Below, one piece after another: positions 46,969-55,777 of a stretch of DNA of 64,000 bases. This DNA is from Myxococcota bacterium (GTDB taxonomy: Bacteria > Myxococcota_A > UBA796 > UBA2385), in assembly GCA_023150805.1 (NCBI GenBank), contig JAKLKF010000012.1:26269-90268 (forward strand), read 5' to 3'. The first letter of the stretch is position 1, and each line of letters starts with the position of its first letter. The notes under the pieces are model-generated. The model saw only the letters and a program-made list of their open reading frames with translations. It searched no databases and had not been told where the DNA came from. The position numbers and the translations under genes were made by a program.

Positions 46969-48204
46969 ATGGCCGCCTTCGAGTACAGAGGCTTCGACCG
47001 CGCCGGCAAGGCCACCCAGGGCATCGTCGACAGCGACAGCGCGCGCGGCGCCCGCAGCAAGCTGCGCAAGCAGGGCGTGTTCGCGACCGAGGTCTGGGAG
47101 CAGAAGGCCGGCCGGCGGACGAAGGGCTCGGGGCTCAACGTCGAGATCGACTTCAGCAAGTTCTTCCGGCGGGTCAGCCTGGAGGACGTGAGCCAGATGA
47201 CGAGCCAGCTCTCGACCCTGGTCGGGGCCGGCATCCCGATGGTCGAGGCGCTCACCGCCCTCATCGAGCAGACCGACCACCCCACCCTGCACCTGGTGCT
47301 GGTCGAGATCCGCGAGAAGGTCAACCAGGGCGACACCCTGGCCGACGCGATGAAGGGCCACCCGCGGATCTTCAGCGATCTCTACGTCAACATGGTCCGC
47401 GCGGGCGAGCAGTCCGGCGCGCTGGACATCGTGCTCAAGCGGCTCACGGAGTACTCCGAGTCCCAGGTCAAGCTGCGGGGCCAGCTCCGCAGCGCGCTGA
47501 CCTACCCGCTCTTGATGGGCGGCGTCTCCTTCCTGATCGTCATCGGCCTGTTCGTCGGCGTCATCCCGCGCATCAAGCGGATCTTCGACAGCTTCGGCGA
47601 GGGGCTCCCGATGATCACGCGCGTGATCCTGGCGATCAGCGACTTCATCGTCGGGTACTGGTGGGCGCTGGGGATCCTGGCGGCCGGCGCCATCTACGGC
47701 GTGGTCCGCTACGTGCGCACCAAGAACGGGCGCCGCCGCTGGCACACGCTGCAGCTCCAGGTGCCCGTCTTCGGGCGGATCAACCGCCTGGTCGCCGTCA
47801 GCCGCTTCTGCCGGACCCTGTCGACCCTGCTCGACAGCGGCGTGCCGATCCTGACCGCCGTGGGCATCGTCAAGACCGTCGTCGGCAACGACATCATCGC
47901 CGAGGCCATCGAGGGCGCCGGGCAGAACATCCGCGAGGGCGAGAGCATCGCCCGGCCGCTGAAGGCCAGCGGGCAGTTCCCGCCGCTGGTCACGCACATG
48001 ATCGCCATCGGCGAGCGCACGGGCGAGCTGGAGCCGATGCTCGGCAAGGTGGCCGACGCCTACGACCAGCAGGTCGAGAACACCGTCGGCACGCTGACCT
48101 CGCTGATGGAGCCCATCCTGATCCTGACGATGGGCGCCGTCGTCACCGTCGTCGCCCTGTCGATCCTGCTGCCCATGCTGAGCATGACCTCGATCGTCCG
48201 CTGA
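46969..48204 (+). CDS. gspF: Type II secretion system inner-membrane protein GspF
   Basis: A 411-residue polytopic platform protein with two GspF domains: SQLSTLVGAGIPMVEAL in the first and SRFCRTLSTLLDSGVPILTAV in the second. Three membrane segments lie near residues 180-205, 225-250 and 375-405. AGGAGG precedes the ATG at 46969. The ending (LLPMLSMTSIVR) is typical of the family. The stop codon lies in a duplicated 15-base segment. Confidence 0.95.
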   Translation: MAAFEYRGFDRAGKATQGIVDSDSARGARSKLRKQGVFATEVWEQKAGRRTKGSGLNVEIDFSKFFRRVSLEDVSQMTSQLSTLVGAGIPMVEALTALIEQTDHPTLHLVLVEIREKVNQGDTLADAMKGHPRIFSDLYVNMVRAGEQSGALDIVLKRLTEYSESQVKLRGQLRSALTYPLLMGGVSFLIVIGLFVGVIPRIKRIFDSFGEGLPMITRVILAISDFIVGYWWALGILAAGAIYGVVRYVRTKNGRRRWHTLQLQVPVFGRINRLVAVSRFCRTLSTLLDSGVPILTAVGIVKTVVGNDIIAEAIEGAGQNIREGESIARPLKASGQFPPLVTHMIAIGERTGELEPMLGKVADAYDQQVENTVGTLTSLMEPILILTMGAVVTVVALSILLPMLSMTSIVR

Positions 48205-48229
48205 GATCCCGTCTGCTGAGATCCCGTCC
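48200..48229 (+). repeat. 15-base direct duplication at the gspF stop
   Basis: GCTGAGATCCCGTC occurs twice back to back (48200-48214 and 48215-48229), differing only in the last base. The copy duplicates the gspF stop codon context and lengthens the gspF-gspG gap. Confidence 0.8.
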
Positions 48230-48266
48230 GGTGAAGCCACACCCCCTCCCCCACCCCGGAGCCGCC

Positions 48267-48710
48267 ATGCACCCGCGTCCCCTCCTCCCCCGTCGCCGGT
48301 CCCTCTGGCACAGCCAGCGCGGCCTGACCCTCGTCGAGATCATGGTGGTCATCGCCATCCTCGGCACGCTCATGGCCATCGTCGGCGTGAACGTCGTCAA
48401 CCGCATGCAGGAGGCCAACGTCGAGACGACCAAGCTGCAGATCAAGCAGATCGAGCAGAACCTGGCGATGTACGCGGCCAAGCACAAGGGCAAGTTCCCG
48501 ACCACGTCCGAGGGCCTGGAGGCGGCGGCCAAGTACTTCCCCGACGGCACCGTGCCCACCGACGCCTGGGGCGGCTCCTTCCAGTACTACAGCCCCGGCA
48601 CGCACGGGGACCACGACTACGAGATCATCAGCCTGGGCCGCGACGGCGCCGAGGGCGGCGAGGACTACGACGCCGACATCGAGAGCTGGTCGATCGGCAA
48701 GGAGGAGTAG
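48267..48710 (+). CDS. gspG: Major pseudopilin GspG
   Basis: A 147-residue type II pseudopilin, the main subunit of the pseudopilus. The prepilin motif is QRGLTLVEIMVVIAIL with Glu at position +5, preceded by a basic 17-residue leader. Family blocks follow: VNRMQEANVETTKLQIKQIE, then FPTTSEGLEAA and DAWGGSFQYYSPG with the calcium-loop region. The ATG at 48267 has CGGAG upstream. It needs a prepilin peptidase (GspO), which is not in this window. Confidence 0.95.
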   Translation: MHPRPLLPRRRSLWHSQRGLTLVEIMVVIAILGTLMAIVGVNVVNRMQEANVETTKLQIKQIEQNLAMYAAKHKGKFPTTSEGLEAAAKYFPDGTVPTDAWGGSFQYYSPGTHGDHDYEIISLGRDGAEGGEDYDADIESWSIGKEE

Positions 48711-48713
48711 CTC

Positions 48714-49442
48714 GTGCTGCATCGCCGGCGCGGCATGACGCTGATCGAGATCGTGGTGGTGATCGCCATCATGGGGCTCATCGCGCTCGTGAGCGTGCCG
48801 GCGATCGGCGGCCTGATGGACCTGCAGCAGCGGGCCGGCGCCCGCGAGCTGGCCCAGACCTACACCTGGCTCATCGACGAGGCCGCCCTGCGCAACGCGA
48901 CCTTCCGCATCGCCTTCGACCTGGACCGCAACACCTGGAAGGTCGAGGTGGGCGATCCGAACACGGTGGTCTTCGGCACCCCCGAGGAGCGGGAGCAGTA
49001 CGACGAGGAGCTGCAGGACAAGATGAAGCGCTTCACCAAGCGCGAGCTGGAGGAGGGCGCGGCCGCCGAGCTGGAGGACCAGACCGGCCGCTTCGAGGGC
49101 CTGACCGACCCCTCCTTCACCACCGAGCAGGCCCTGCCCTCGGGCACCCGCTTCGCGTGGGTCTGGACCCCCCAGTACGGGGAGGACGGGGTGCGCCCCG
49201 ACCCCGAGTACGATCCCGAGGAGCAGGGCGAGGACGCCCAAGGCACCATCGCCTACAGCTACGTGTTCAGCGACGGCACGGCCGAGCACACCGTGATCCG
49301 CATCGTCGACGAGGACGACGAGGAGGACGGCTACACCGTCCAGATCGAGCCGGTGACCGGCCGGGTGCACCTGCTGGCCGAGCTGGTCGACCCCGCCGAG
49401 TCCCTGTCCTGGGTGCCCGAGTCCGGGCCGAGCATCGAATGA
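48714..49442 (+). CDS. gspH: Minor pseudopilin GspH
   Basis: A 242-residue minor pseudopilin with the cleavage motif RRGMTLIEIVVVIAIMG (Glu+5 present). The body is acidic (long Glu/Asp runs such as DEDDEEDG). The C-terminal segment GYTVQIEPVTGRVHL fits GspH/FimT. The GTG start at 48714 has GGAGGAG 6 bases upstream, overlapping the gspG stop. It is longer than typical GspH because of the acidic insertion. Confidence 0.85.
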   Translation: MLHRRRGMTLIEIVVVIAIMGLIALVSVPAIGGLMDLQQRAGARELAQTYTWLIDEAALRNATFRIAFDLDRNTWKVEVGDPNTVVFGTPEEREQYDEELQDKMKRFTKRELEEGAAAELEDQTGRFEGLTDPSFTTEQALPSGTRFAWVWTPQYGEDGVRPDPEYDPEEQGEDAQGTIAYSYVFSDGTAEHTVIRIVDEDDEEDGYTVQIEPVTGRVHLLAELVDPAESLSWVPESGPSIE

Positions 49443-50101
49443 GCCGCCCCTCGCCCGCCCTCCGGTCCCTGCGGCGCGGCTTCACCCTGCTGGAGGTCGT
49501 CGTCGGCCTGGGGATCCTCTCCCTGGGCCTGATGGTGCTGGTCGACACCCAGGCCAGCAGCGTGCTGTCGACCGTCGAGGGCAACAAGATGCTCATCGCC
49601 ACCGAGCTGGCCGAGGAGAAGCTGGCCGAGGTGATGCTGCTGGTCGAGGTCGAGGGCTTCACCGAGGACGACAAGAGCGAGGAGGGCGACTTCGAGGAGT
49701 ACGGCGAGGAGGACTGGCGCGGCGACGGGCTGGACCTGGAGATCGAGGGCCTGGAGGAGTTCCACTACGCCTGGACGGTCCGCAAGATCGAGCTGACCCT
49801 GCCGACCGACCTGGCCAGCATGATGGGCGACCTGGAGGGCGTGGGCTTCCTGCCCGAGGAGAAGACGGGCGAGGACTTCGACGCCAGCATGGCGCCGGAC
49901 CTGGGCGACTTCGGCATCAGCTCCGACATGATCGCCGACTACCTGGGCGACTACATCCGCGAGGTGCGCGTCGTCGTGTGGTGGGGCAGCGAGGAGCCCG
50001 ACGTCGACGAGCCCGGGCAGCTCCCCGAGGACAGCATCGAGCTGCTGACCCACGTCATCAACCCGACGGGCAAGATCAACCCGCCGCTGGGGGGCTCGTG
50101 A
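49439..50101 (+). CDS. gspI: Minor pseudopilin GspI
   Basis: A 220-residue minor pseudopilin. The motif RRGFTLLEVVVGLGILSLG has Glu+5, and TQASSVLSTVEGNKMLIATELAEEKL is typical of GspI. The C-terminal part is unusually acidic and longer than the normal 120-130 residues. The ATG overlaps the gspH stop (ATGA). Confidence 0.9.
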   Translation: MSRPSPALRSLRRGFTLLEVVVGLGILSLGLMVLVDTQASSVLSTVEGNKMLIATELAEEKLAEVMLLVEVEGFTEDDKSEEGDFEEYGEEDWRGDGLDLEIEGLEEFHYAWTVRKIELTLPTDLASMMGDLEGVGFLPEEKTGEDFDASMAPDLGDFGISSDMIADYLGDYIREVRVVVWWGSEEPDVDEPGQLPEDSIELLTHVINPTGKINPPLGGS

Positions 50102-50811
50102 GGCACCCGCGGCGCGGCTTCACGCTGCTCGAGGTCGTCGTCGCCCTGGGCGTGATGGCGATCATCGGCCTGCTGTCCTTCCAGGCGCTGTCGGGCTCCC
50201 TGCGGGCGCGCGACTTCATGGAGGAGGAGGAGGGGTTCAGCCGCTCGGCGGGCACGGCGCTCGACCGCCTCTCCCGCCACCTGGAGCTGGCCTACCTGAC
50301 GACGAACACCACGGCGATCAACAGCTACCGCACCGTCTTCATCGTCAAGGACGGCGACGAGCGCGACGAGCTGTGGCTGGCCAGCCTGGGCCACCAGCGG
50401 CGCTTCCGCGACAGCCGGGAGGGCGACCAGGCCGAGGTGACCTTCTGGACCGAGGTGGACCCCGAGAACGACGACGCCTACGTCCTGATGATGCGCGAGA
50501 GCCAGCGCATCGACGAGAAGCCCGACGAGGACGGGCCGGTCATGCCCCTGGCGCACGGGGTGCAGCGCTTCGACCTGCGCCTGCTGGACGCCAAGACCGG
50601 CGAGTGGACCGAGGAGTGGGACAGCACCGGCGCCGACCAGCCCAACCGCCTGCCGCGCGCGGTGCAGATCGTGCTGGTGCTGCTGGCGCCGGACCCCGAC
50701 GACCCCGAGGCGCTGGCCCCGCGCACCTTCGTGCGCACCGTGCCCCTGGCCTTCTCCGAGACGCTCAACCGCGACGCGCAGGCCTTCGCCGCGCAGCCGG
50801 CGGCGGAATGA
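50098..50811 (+). CDS. gspJ: Minor pseudopilin GspJ
   Basis: A 237-residue minor pseudopilin with RRGFTLLEVVVALGVMAI (Glu+5), then SRSAGTALDRLSRHLELAYL and a C-terminal domain with LAHGVQRFDLRLLD and PRAVQIVLVLL, typical of GspJ. The GTG start overlaps the gspI stop (GTGA). It probably forms the pseudopilus tip with GspI and GspK. Confidence 0.9.
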   Translation: MRHPRRGFTLLEVVVALGVMAIIGLLSFQALSGSLRARDFMEEEEGFSRSAGTALDRLSRHLELAYLTTNTTAINSYRTVFIVKDGDERDELWLASLGHQRRFRDSREGDQAEVTFWTEVDPENDDAYVLMMRESQRIDEKPDEDGPVMPLAHGVQRFDLRLLDAKTGEWTEEWDSTGADQPNRLPRAVQIVLVLLAPDPDDPEALAPRTFVRTVPLAFSETLNRDAQAFAAQPAAE

Positions 50812-52175
50812 GCGCGCCCCGCCATCCCCTGGCCCGCCTGTGGCGCGCGCTGACCCGGCCGCGCTCCTGGACGGATCTTCGCGGTCGGGGCGGCCTGCGC
50901 ACGGGCGGGCGCGGCGGCCAGCGCTCGGGCGTGGCGCTGCTGGTCGTGATGACGACCGTGATGATCGTCACCGTCGTCGTCACCGACCTGGCCTACTCGG
51001 CCCGGGTGCGCTTCCTGGTCGCCGCCCACCGCACCGAGCGCCGCCAGGCCTACTGGATGGCCCGCAGCGGCATCGAGATCTACCAGCTGCTCATCCTGGC
51101 CGACCGGGAGCTGGACGACACGGCCGGGGACATGATGGAGAGCGCCGGGCTCAGCGGGCTCAACATCGACGGCCTGCTGGACATGGTGCCCCAGCTCAAC
51201 ACGGGCCTGCTCACCATGCTGATGGCGACGGACGGCGGCAGCGACCTGCCCGACGAGGAGGAGGAGCTGACCGAGGACCAGCGGCTGGCCCTGCAAGGCG
51301 AGAAGGCCGTCAGCGACGAGCTCAAGGAGCAGGCCCTGGAGGAGGGCGGCGGCCTGTTCAGCGAGCGCTCCTGGCTGGACATGCCCGGCGACTTCTCGGC
51401 CGAGGTGCAGGAGGAGGACTGCCGGATCAACATCAACCTGCTGCGCAGCGCCTCCGCCACGACCAGCAGCAGCACCGGCACGCGCACCCTGTCCGGCGGC
51501 GGCGGCAGCAGCGGGACCAGCCTGGAGGAGTCGCCCACCTACCAGCTCATGCTCGGCCGCATGTCCGGCGAGGACAACGACCAGTGGCTGCGCGACCGCA
51601 ACCTGCTGGCCCGCGATCTCATCGCCAACCTGGCCGACTGGGTCGACGCCGACGGCACCCGCAGCGGCGGCCGCGGCGGCTACGAGGACAGCCTGTACCA
51701 GGTGATCGAGCCCCCCTACAAGGCCAAGAACGCCGCCTTCGACACCCAGGAGGAGATCCGCCTGGTCGAGGGCTGGACCGACGAGGTCTACGACCGCTTC
51801 GCCGACCAGTTCACGATCTACGGCTCGGGCAAGCTGAACATCTCCTGCGAGGACGACCAGATCGACTGGGCGATCCTCCACAGCAGCTTCGTCGAGAGCC
51901 CGCCGCTGAACGACGCGCGGGCCCAGGAGCTGATCGACCTCATCAACGAGCAGCGTCTGCTCGGCTTCATCAACACGCCCAAGGAGTACGTCGACTTCCT
52001 GCGCCAGCTCGGGGTCGGCCCGAAGAACGAGCTGCAGGGGATGTTGACGGACAGCGCCAGCGTCTTCCGCATCACCAGCACCGGCCTGGTCGGCAACAGC
52101 GCCGTGACCATCACCGAGGTGCTCCAGTACGACAGCCGCGGTCGCAGCACCTTGCTGTACCACCGCGTGGACTGA
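50808..52175 (+). CDS. gspK: Minor pseudopilin GspK
   Basis: A 455-residue large minor pseudopilin. A long basic lead of about 40 residues precedes GVALLVVMTTVMIVTVVV, which lacks Glu+5 as usual for GspK. Family blocks follow: RQAYWMARSGIEIYQLLI, EDCRININL, ARDLIANLADWVDADGT and SGKLNISCEDDQ. A Ser/Gly/Thr-rich insertion lies near residues 225-245. The ATG overlaps the gspJ stop. Confidence 0.9.
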   Translation: MSAPRHPLARLWRALTRPRSWTDLRGRGGLRTGGRGGQRSGVALLVVMTTVMIVTVVVTDLAYSARVRFLVAAHRTERRQAYWMARSGIEIYQLLILADRELDDTAGDMMESAGLSGLNIDGLLDMVPQLNTGLLTMLMATDGGSDLPDEEEELTEDQRLALQGEKAVSDELKEQALEEGGGLFSERSWLDMPGDFSAEVQEEDCRININLLRSASATTSSSTGTRTLSGGGGSSGTSLEESPTYQLMLGRMSGEDNDQWLRDRNLLARDLIANLADWVDADGTRSGGRGGYEDSLYQVIEPPYKAKNAAFDTQEEIRLVEGWTDEVYDRFADQFTIYGSGKLNISCEDDQIDWAILHSSFVESPPLNDARAQELIDLINEQRLLGFINTPKEYVDFLRQLGVGPKNELQGMLTDSASVFRITSTGLVGNSAVTITEVLQYDSRGRSTLLYHRVD

Positions 52176-52190
52176 AGGGACGAGACGACC

Positions 52191-53864
52191 ATGTCCAAGC
52201 TCATCGCCGTCGACCTCGGCAGCCACCGCGTCAAGCTCGCGGTCTACGAGGGCGGCTTCGGTCGCTACCAGCTCGAGCAGGTGCTCGGCGCCCGCGTCGA
52301 CCAGGACGAGGTCGAGGCGCCCACGCCCGGCGCGCGCCTGGCCGCCCTGACCGAGCTGCTCCGGCAGCTCCCCAGCGGCGGCCGGCCCGCCTACGCCGCC
52401 GCCTGGCCGGCCGAGCAGGCCAGCCTGCGCCACGTGGTGCTGCCCTTCGGGGACAAGGCCCAGGTGGAGAAGGTGCTGCCCTTCGAGGTCGAGGGCATGG
52501 TGCCCTTCGACCTCGAGGACGTCGAGCTGCGCCACCGCCTGCTGCACCAGGAGGGGGGGGAGAGCCACGTCCTGGTCGCCATGGTGGAGCGCGAGCCCCT
52601 GGTCGGCTGGCTCTCGGCCCTGCACGCCACCGGCGCCGACCCGCGCACCGTCGACATCGACGCCGACGTGCTGGGGGAGCTGTCGCGGGAGGGCGCCCAG
52701 GCCGTGATCGACCTGGGCCACACCCGGACCCTGGTCAGCCTGTGCCAGGACGGGCAGGTCGTGGCCGCGCGCGCGCTCGACGGCGGCGGTCGCCAGCTCA
52801 CCCTGGCCCTCGCCCAGGCGCTGGGCCTGACCTGGGCGGAGGCCGAGGACCGCAAGCACGTCGCGACGATCTCGCTGGGCGCGCCGGGCCCCTCCTCGCC
52901 CGTGCAGGTCGAGTGGGAGGGAGAGGAGACCACCTCGCCGGGGCAGGCCGCCGGCACGCCCCCTCGCCCGCTGGCCGCCGACGCCGACGGCGCCGTGCTG
53001 GGGCAGGCCCTGGTGCCCCTGCTGGCCGAGCTGCGCTCGACGCTCATCGGCTTCGAGGACGGCATGGGCGTGGAGATCGACGAGGTGCTGCTCGTCGGCG
53101 GCGGCAGCCACCTGGGCGGCTTGCGCGACCTGCTGGCGACCACCCTGGGCGTGCCGGTGCGCCTGGCCGACCCGGGCACGGGCCCCACCGCGCAGACCGA
53201 CCCGGGCTCGTGGGCGCTGGTGCACAGCATCGGCGCCCGTGCCTGCCGGGGCAAGCCGGCGGCGCTGGACCTGCGCCACGGCGCGCTGGCCTTCAAGGGC
53301 GACCTGTACGTGCTGCGCCAGGTCGGCATCTACGGCGGCGTCTTCGCTGCCTGCGCGCTGTTGGCCGGCACCGGCATGTTCGTGGTCCGCGCCGTCCAGC
53401 TCGAGCGGCAGCTCTCCGCGCTCGACGCCGAGATCGCCCAGGCGGTGGCCGACACCTTCCCCGGGGAGATCGACCCGGAGAAGGTGGACTCGGCCAGCAA
53501 GGCCCTGGCGATCATGACGGAGAAGAGCCTGGAGGTCACGACCCGGGTGGACACCCTGGGCAGCATCCTCACCGACGAGCCGCCGACCGTGACCCTGCTG
53601 CGAGACCTGAGCCAGGCCATGCCCGCGCACGGCGAGGCCCGCGTCGACGTCGACGAGCTGTCGATGAACAGCTCGACCATCACGCTGAAGGCCGAGACGG
53701 ACGGCTACGAGGCGGCCGCCCGCATCGAGAGCAGCCTGCAGGCCAGCGAGCGCTTCAAGGGCGCCCGGAAGGGCGACGAGAAGAAGGCCCGCGGCGGCGG
53801 CATCAGCTTCACCGTCACCATCCCCCGCGAGGTCGAGGCCAGCTCGACCGGCGAGGAGGGCTGA
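52191..53864 (+). CDS. gspL: Type II secretion system protein GspL (PilM-like, actin-like)
   Basis: A 557-residue inner-membrane protein. The cytoplasmic part is an actin-like PilM-type domain (IAVDLGSHRVKLAVYEG, VLPFEVEGMVPFDLEDV, AVIDLGHTRTLVSL, VLLVGGGSHLGGL), one membrane helix follows near residues 385-405, and a periplasmic ferredoxin-like domain ends the protein. GspL recruits the GspE ATPase to the membrane. The long fused form, PilM plus PilN-like, is normal for this operon type. Confidence 0.9.
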   Translation: MSKLIAVDLGSHRVKLAVYEGGFGRYQLEQVLGARVDQDEVEAPTPGARLAALTELLRQLPSGGRPAYAAAWPAEQASLRHVVLPFGDKAQVEKVLPFEVEGMVPFDLEDVELRHRLLHQEGGESHVLVAMVEREPLVGWLSALHATGADPRTVDIDADVLGELSREGAQAVIDLGHTRTLVSLCQDGQVVAARALDGGGRQLTLALAQALGLTWAEAEDRKHVATISLGAPGPSSPVQVEWEGEETTSPGQAAGTPPRPLAADADGAVLGQALVPLLAELRSTLIGFEDGMGVEIDEVLLVGGGSHLGGLRDLLATTLGVPVRLADPGTGPTAQTDPGSWALVHSIGARACRGKPAALDLRHGALAFKGDLYVLRQVGIYGGVFAACALLAGTGMFVVRAVQLERQLSALDAEIAQAVADTFPGEIDPEKVDSASKALAIMTEKSLEVTTRVDTLGSILTDEPPTVTLLRDLSQAMPAHGEARVDVDELSMNSSTITLKAETDGYEAAARIESSLQASERFKGARKGDEKKARGGGISFTVTIPREVEASSTGEEG

Positions 53865-53867
53865 ACC

Positions 53868-54458
53868 ATGGCCGCACTCGACCGCCTGCAACCCCTGGCC
53901 GACCGGGCCCGCGACCAGCTCGCCGCGATGAGCCCACGCGACCGCAAGCTGCTGCTGGGCCTGGGCATCGGCGGCGCCCTGCTGGTCGTCTTCGGCGGCA
54001 TCTTCCTGATGAAGGGCGCGCTGGACGCCCGCCAGGCCCAGGTCGCCGACCGCCAGGAGGCCCTGCGCCGCGTGCACCTGCTGGCGGGGGACTTCGCCGA
54101 GAGCAAGGCCCAGGCCGAGCAGATCGAGGCGAAGATCTCCGAGCACGCCGGCACGGACATGTCGGCCTACCTCGAGCAGGTCGCCAGCCGCACCAACGTG
54201 GGCGACCGCCTGGACTCGGTCCGGCAGAAGGCGACGACCGAGGAGGGCACGCTGCAGGAGACGATCTACGCCGTGTCCCTGTCCAAGCTGGGCCAGTCGG
54301 AGCTGGCCACCTTCCTCTACGAGCTGGAGAGCACGGGCTACCCGCTCCAGGTCCGGACCATGACCGTGAAGTCCCGCCGGCGGGCCGAGGAGGTCACGCT
54401 GAACGTCGACCTCGACATCGCCGCCTACAAGCTCGTCTCCCAGACGGAGGAGCCCTGA
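53868..54458 (+). CDS. gspM: Type II secretion system protein GspM
   Basis: A 196-residue single-pass inner-membrane protein. Its cytoplasmic N-terminus reads AMSPRDRKLLLGLGIGGALL, which leads into the membrane helix. A periplasmic coiled-coil and ferredoxin-like domain follow (VASRTNVGDRLDSVRQKAT, ATFLYELESTGYPLQVRTMT), as in GspM/PilO. The ATG is 3 bases after the gspL stop. Confidence 0.9.
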   Translation: MAALDRLQPLADRARDQLAAMSPRDRKLLLGLGIGGALLVVFGGIFLMKGALDARQAQVADRQEALRRVHLLAGDFAESKAQAEQIEAKISEHAGTDMSAYLEQVASRTNVGDRLDSVRQKATTEEGTLQETIYAVSLSKLGQSELATFLYELESTGYPLQVRTMTVKSRRRAEEVTLNVDLDIAAYKLVSQTEEP

Positions 54459-55756
54459 TGCGCATCGTCGCCCTGCTCGGTGGCGGCCTGGCCACCTTCG
54501 TCCTGGTCTTCTTCCTGGCCCTCTACCTGCACTTCCCCGGGCAGGCCGCCGCCGACCGGCTGTCCTGGCAGGTCCAGGAGGCCAGCGGGGGCAAGTGGCT
54601 CATCCAGGCCGCCGACGCGCGCATCTGGCGCGGGGCCGGCCTGGCCCTGGAGGACGTGGTCCTGTTCAAGCGGGAGGCCGGCCGCAAGCGCGCCGCCGAG
54701 GGCACCGAGTCCCCGGCCGTCCCCGTCCTGCGCGTCGACGACCTGGCGCTGCGCGCACGCCTGCTGCCCCTGCTGCGGGGCGAGCGGAGCGCGGCCTTCG
54801 CCGCCGAGCTGTACGGCGGCCACCTCGACGGCGTCGTCGGCCAGAGCGCGACGGAGCGCCGCCTGCGCCTGGACGGCGCCGACATCGACCTCGCCCGGAT
54901 CCCCCTGGAGGGCGAGGACTGGTCCATCGACGCCACCGGCGCCCTGTCGGTGGTGGGCGACCTGGCGCTGGGGGTGGAGGAGATCAAGGAGAGCCAGGGC
55001 GAGCTGAAGATCGAGCTGACCGACCTGGTCTTCCAGCAGGCCACCGTGATGGGCATGACCCTGGAGCCGACGCCCTTCACCGAGGCGGTGCTGGCCTTCG
55101 AGGTCAAGGAGGGCAAGGCCGAGGTGACCCAGGGCCGCTTCACCAGCGAGCCGGTGGACATCACGGTCAAGGGAGAGGTCGTGCTGAACAAGGCGCTGGA
55201 GCGCAGCCGCCTGAAGCTGGAGCTGGAGGTGCGCTTCAGCGAGCAGTTCGACAAGCTGGCCCGGATGGCGCCCGACCTCAAGTCGGCCCGCGACGAGGAC
55301 GGCGTCTACCACTTCAAGGTCTCGGGCACCCTGGACAGCCCGCGCCTGCGCGAGGACCGCACCGTCACCCGCAGCCGGTCGGTGGTCCCCTCGCGCCTCT
55401 CCGGCGACGCCCCCGACGCCGAGGGGCCCGAGGGCGAGGAGGACGCCGAGGCGCGGCGGGAGGCGCGGCGGGAGCGCATCGCCGAGCGGCGCAAGCGCAT
55501 GATGGACGCGCGCGAGGGCAAGGACGGGGAGCCCCAGCCGGGCCTGCCGCCGCTGCCCGGCGAGCTGGGCGCGCTGCCCCTGGAGGGCGGCCTGCCCACG
55601 GCCAAGGACCGCCGGCCGCTGCGCAGCCGCGAGGAGGTGCTCGACGTGGAGCTGGACGAGCCGGACCCGCAGGCCGAGCCCTTCGACCCCGGCATGGACG
55701 AGGAGCCCGTCGACGACCTGCCGCAGGACGAGGTCCCGCTGGACGAGGAGTACTGA
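54458..55756 (+). CDS. gspN: Type II secretion system protein GspN
   Basis: A 432-residue protein with an N-terminal membrane helix (GGGLATFVLVFFLALYL) and an AsmA-like beta-rich periplasmic domain (LEDVVLFKREAG, RVDDLALRARLLPLLRG, VSGTLDSPRLRED). A highly charged C-terminal extension of about 110 residues (RREARRERIAERRKRMM, then an acidic end) is unusual. The ATG overlaps the gspM stop. Last gene of the operon, convergent with the receiver/TPR gene 21 bases away. Confidence 0.85.
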   Translation: MRIVALLGGGLATFVLVFFLALYLHFPGQAAADRLSWQVQEASGGKWLIQAADARIWRGAGLALEDVVLFKREAGRKRAAEGTESPAVPVLRVDDLALRARLLPLLRGERSAAFAAELYGGHLDGVVGQSATERRLRLDGADIDLARIPLEGEDWSIDATGALSVVGDLALGVEEIKESQGELKIELTDLVFQQATVMGMTLEPTPFTEAVLAFEVKEGKAEVTQGRFTSEPVDITVKGEVVLNKALERSRLKLELEVRFSEQFDKLARMAPDLKSARDEDGVYHFKVSGTLDSPRLREDRTVTRSRSVVPSRLSGDAPDAEGPEGEEDAEARREARRERIAERRKRMMDAREGKDGEPQPGLPPLPGELGALPLEGGLPTAKDRRPLRSREEVLDVELDEPDPQAEPFDPGMDEEPVDDLPQDEVPLDEEY

Positions 55757-55777
55757 GCGCCGCCCGCCGGCCGGCCC

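Noticed and set aside
50478..54146. Very long minus-strand open frame across gspJ-gspM
   Set aside because: It is antisense to four recognisable gsp genes with overlapping starts and stops, and has a low-complexity Gln/His/Gly/Val composition.
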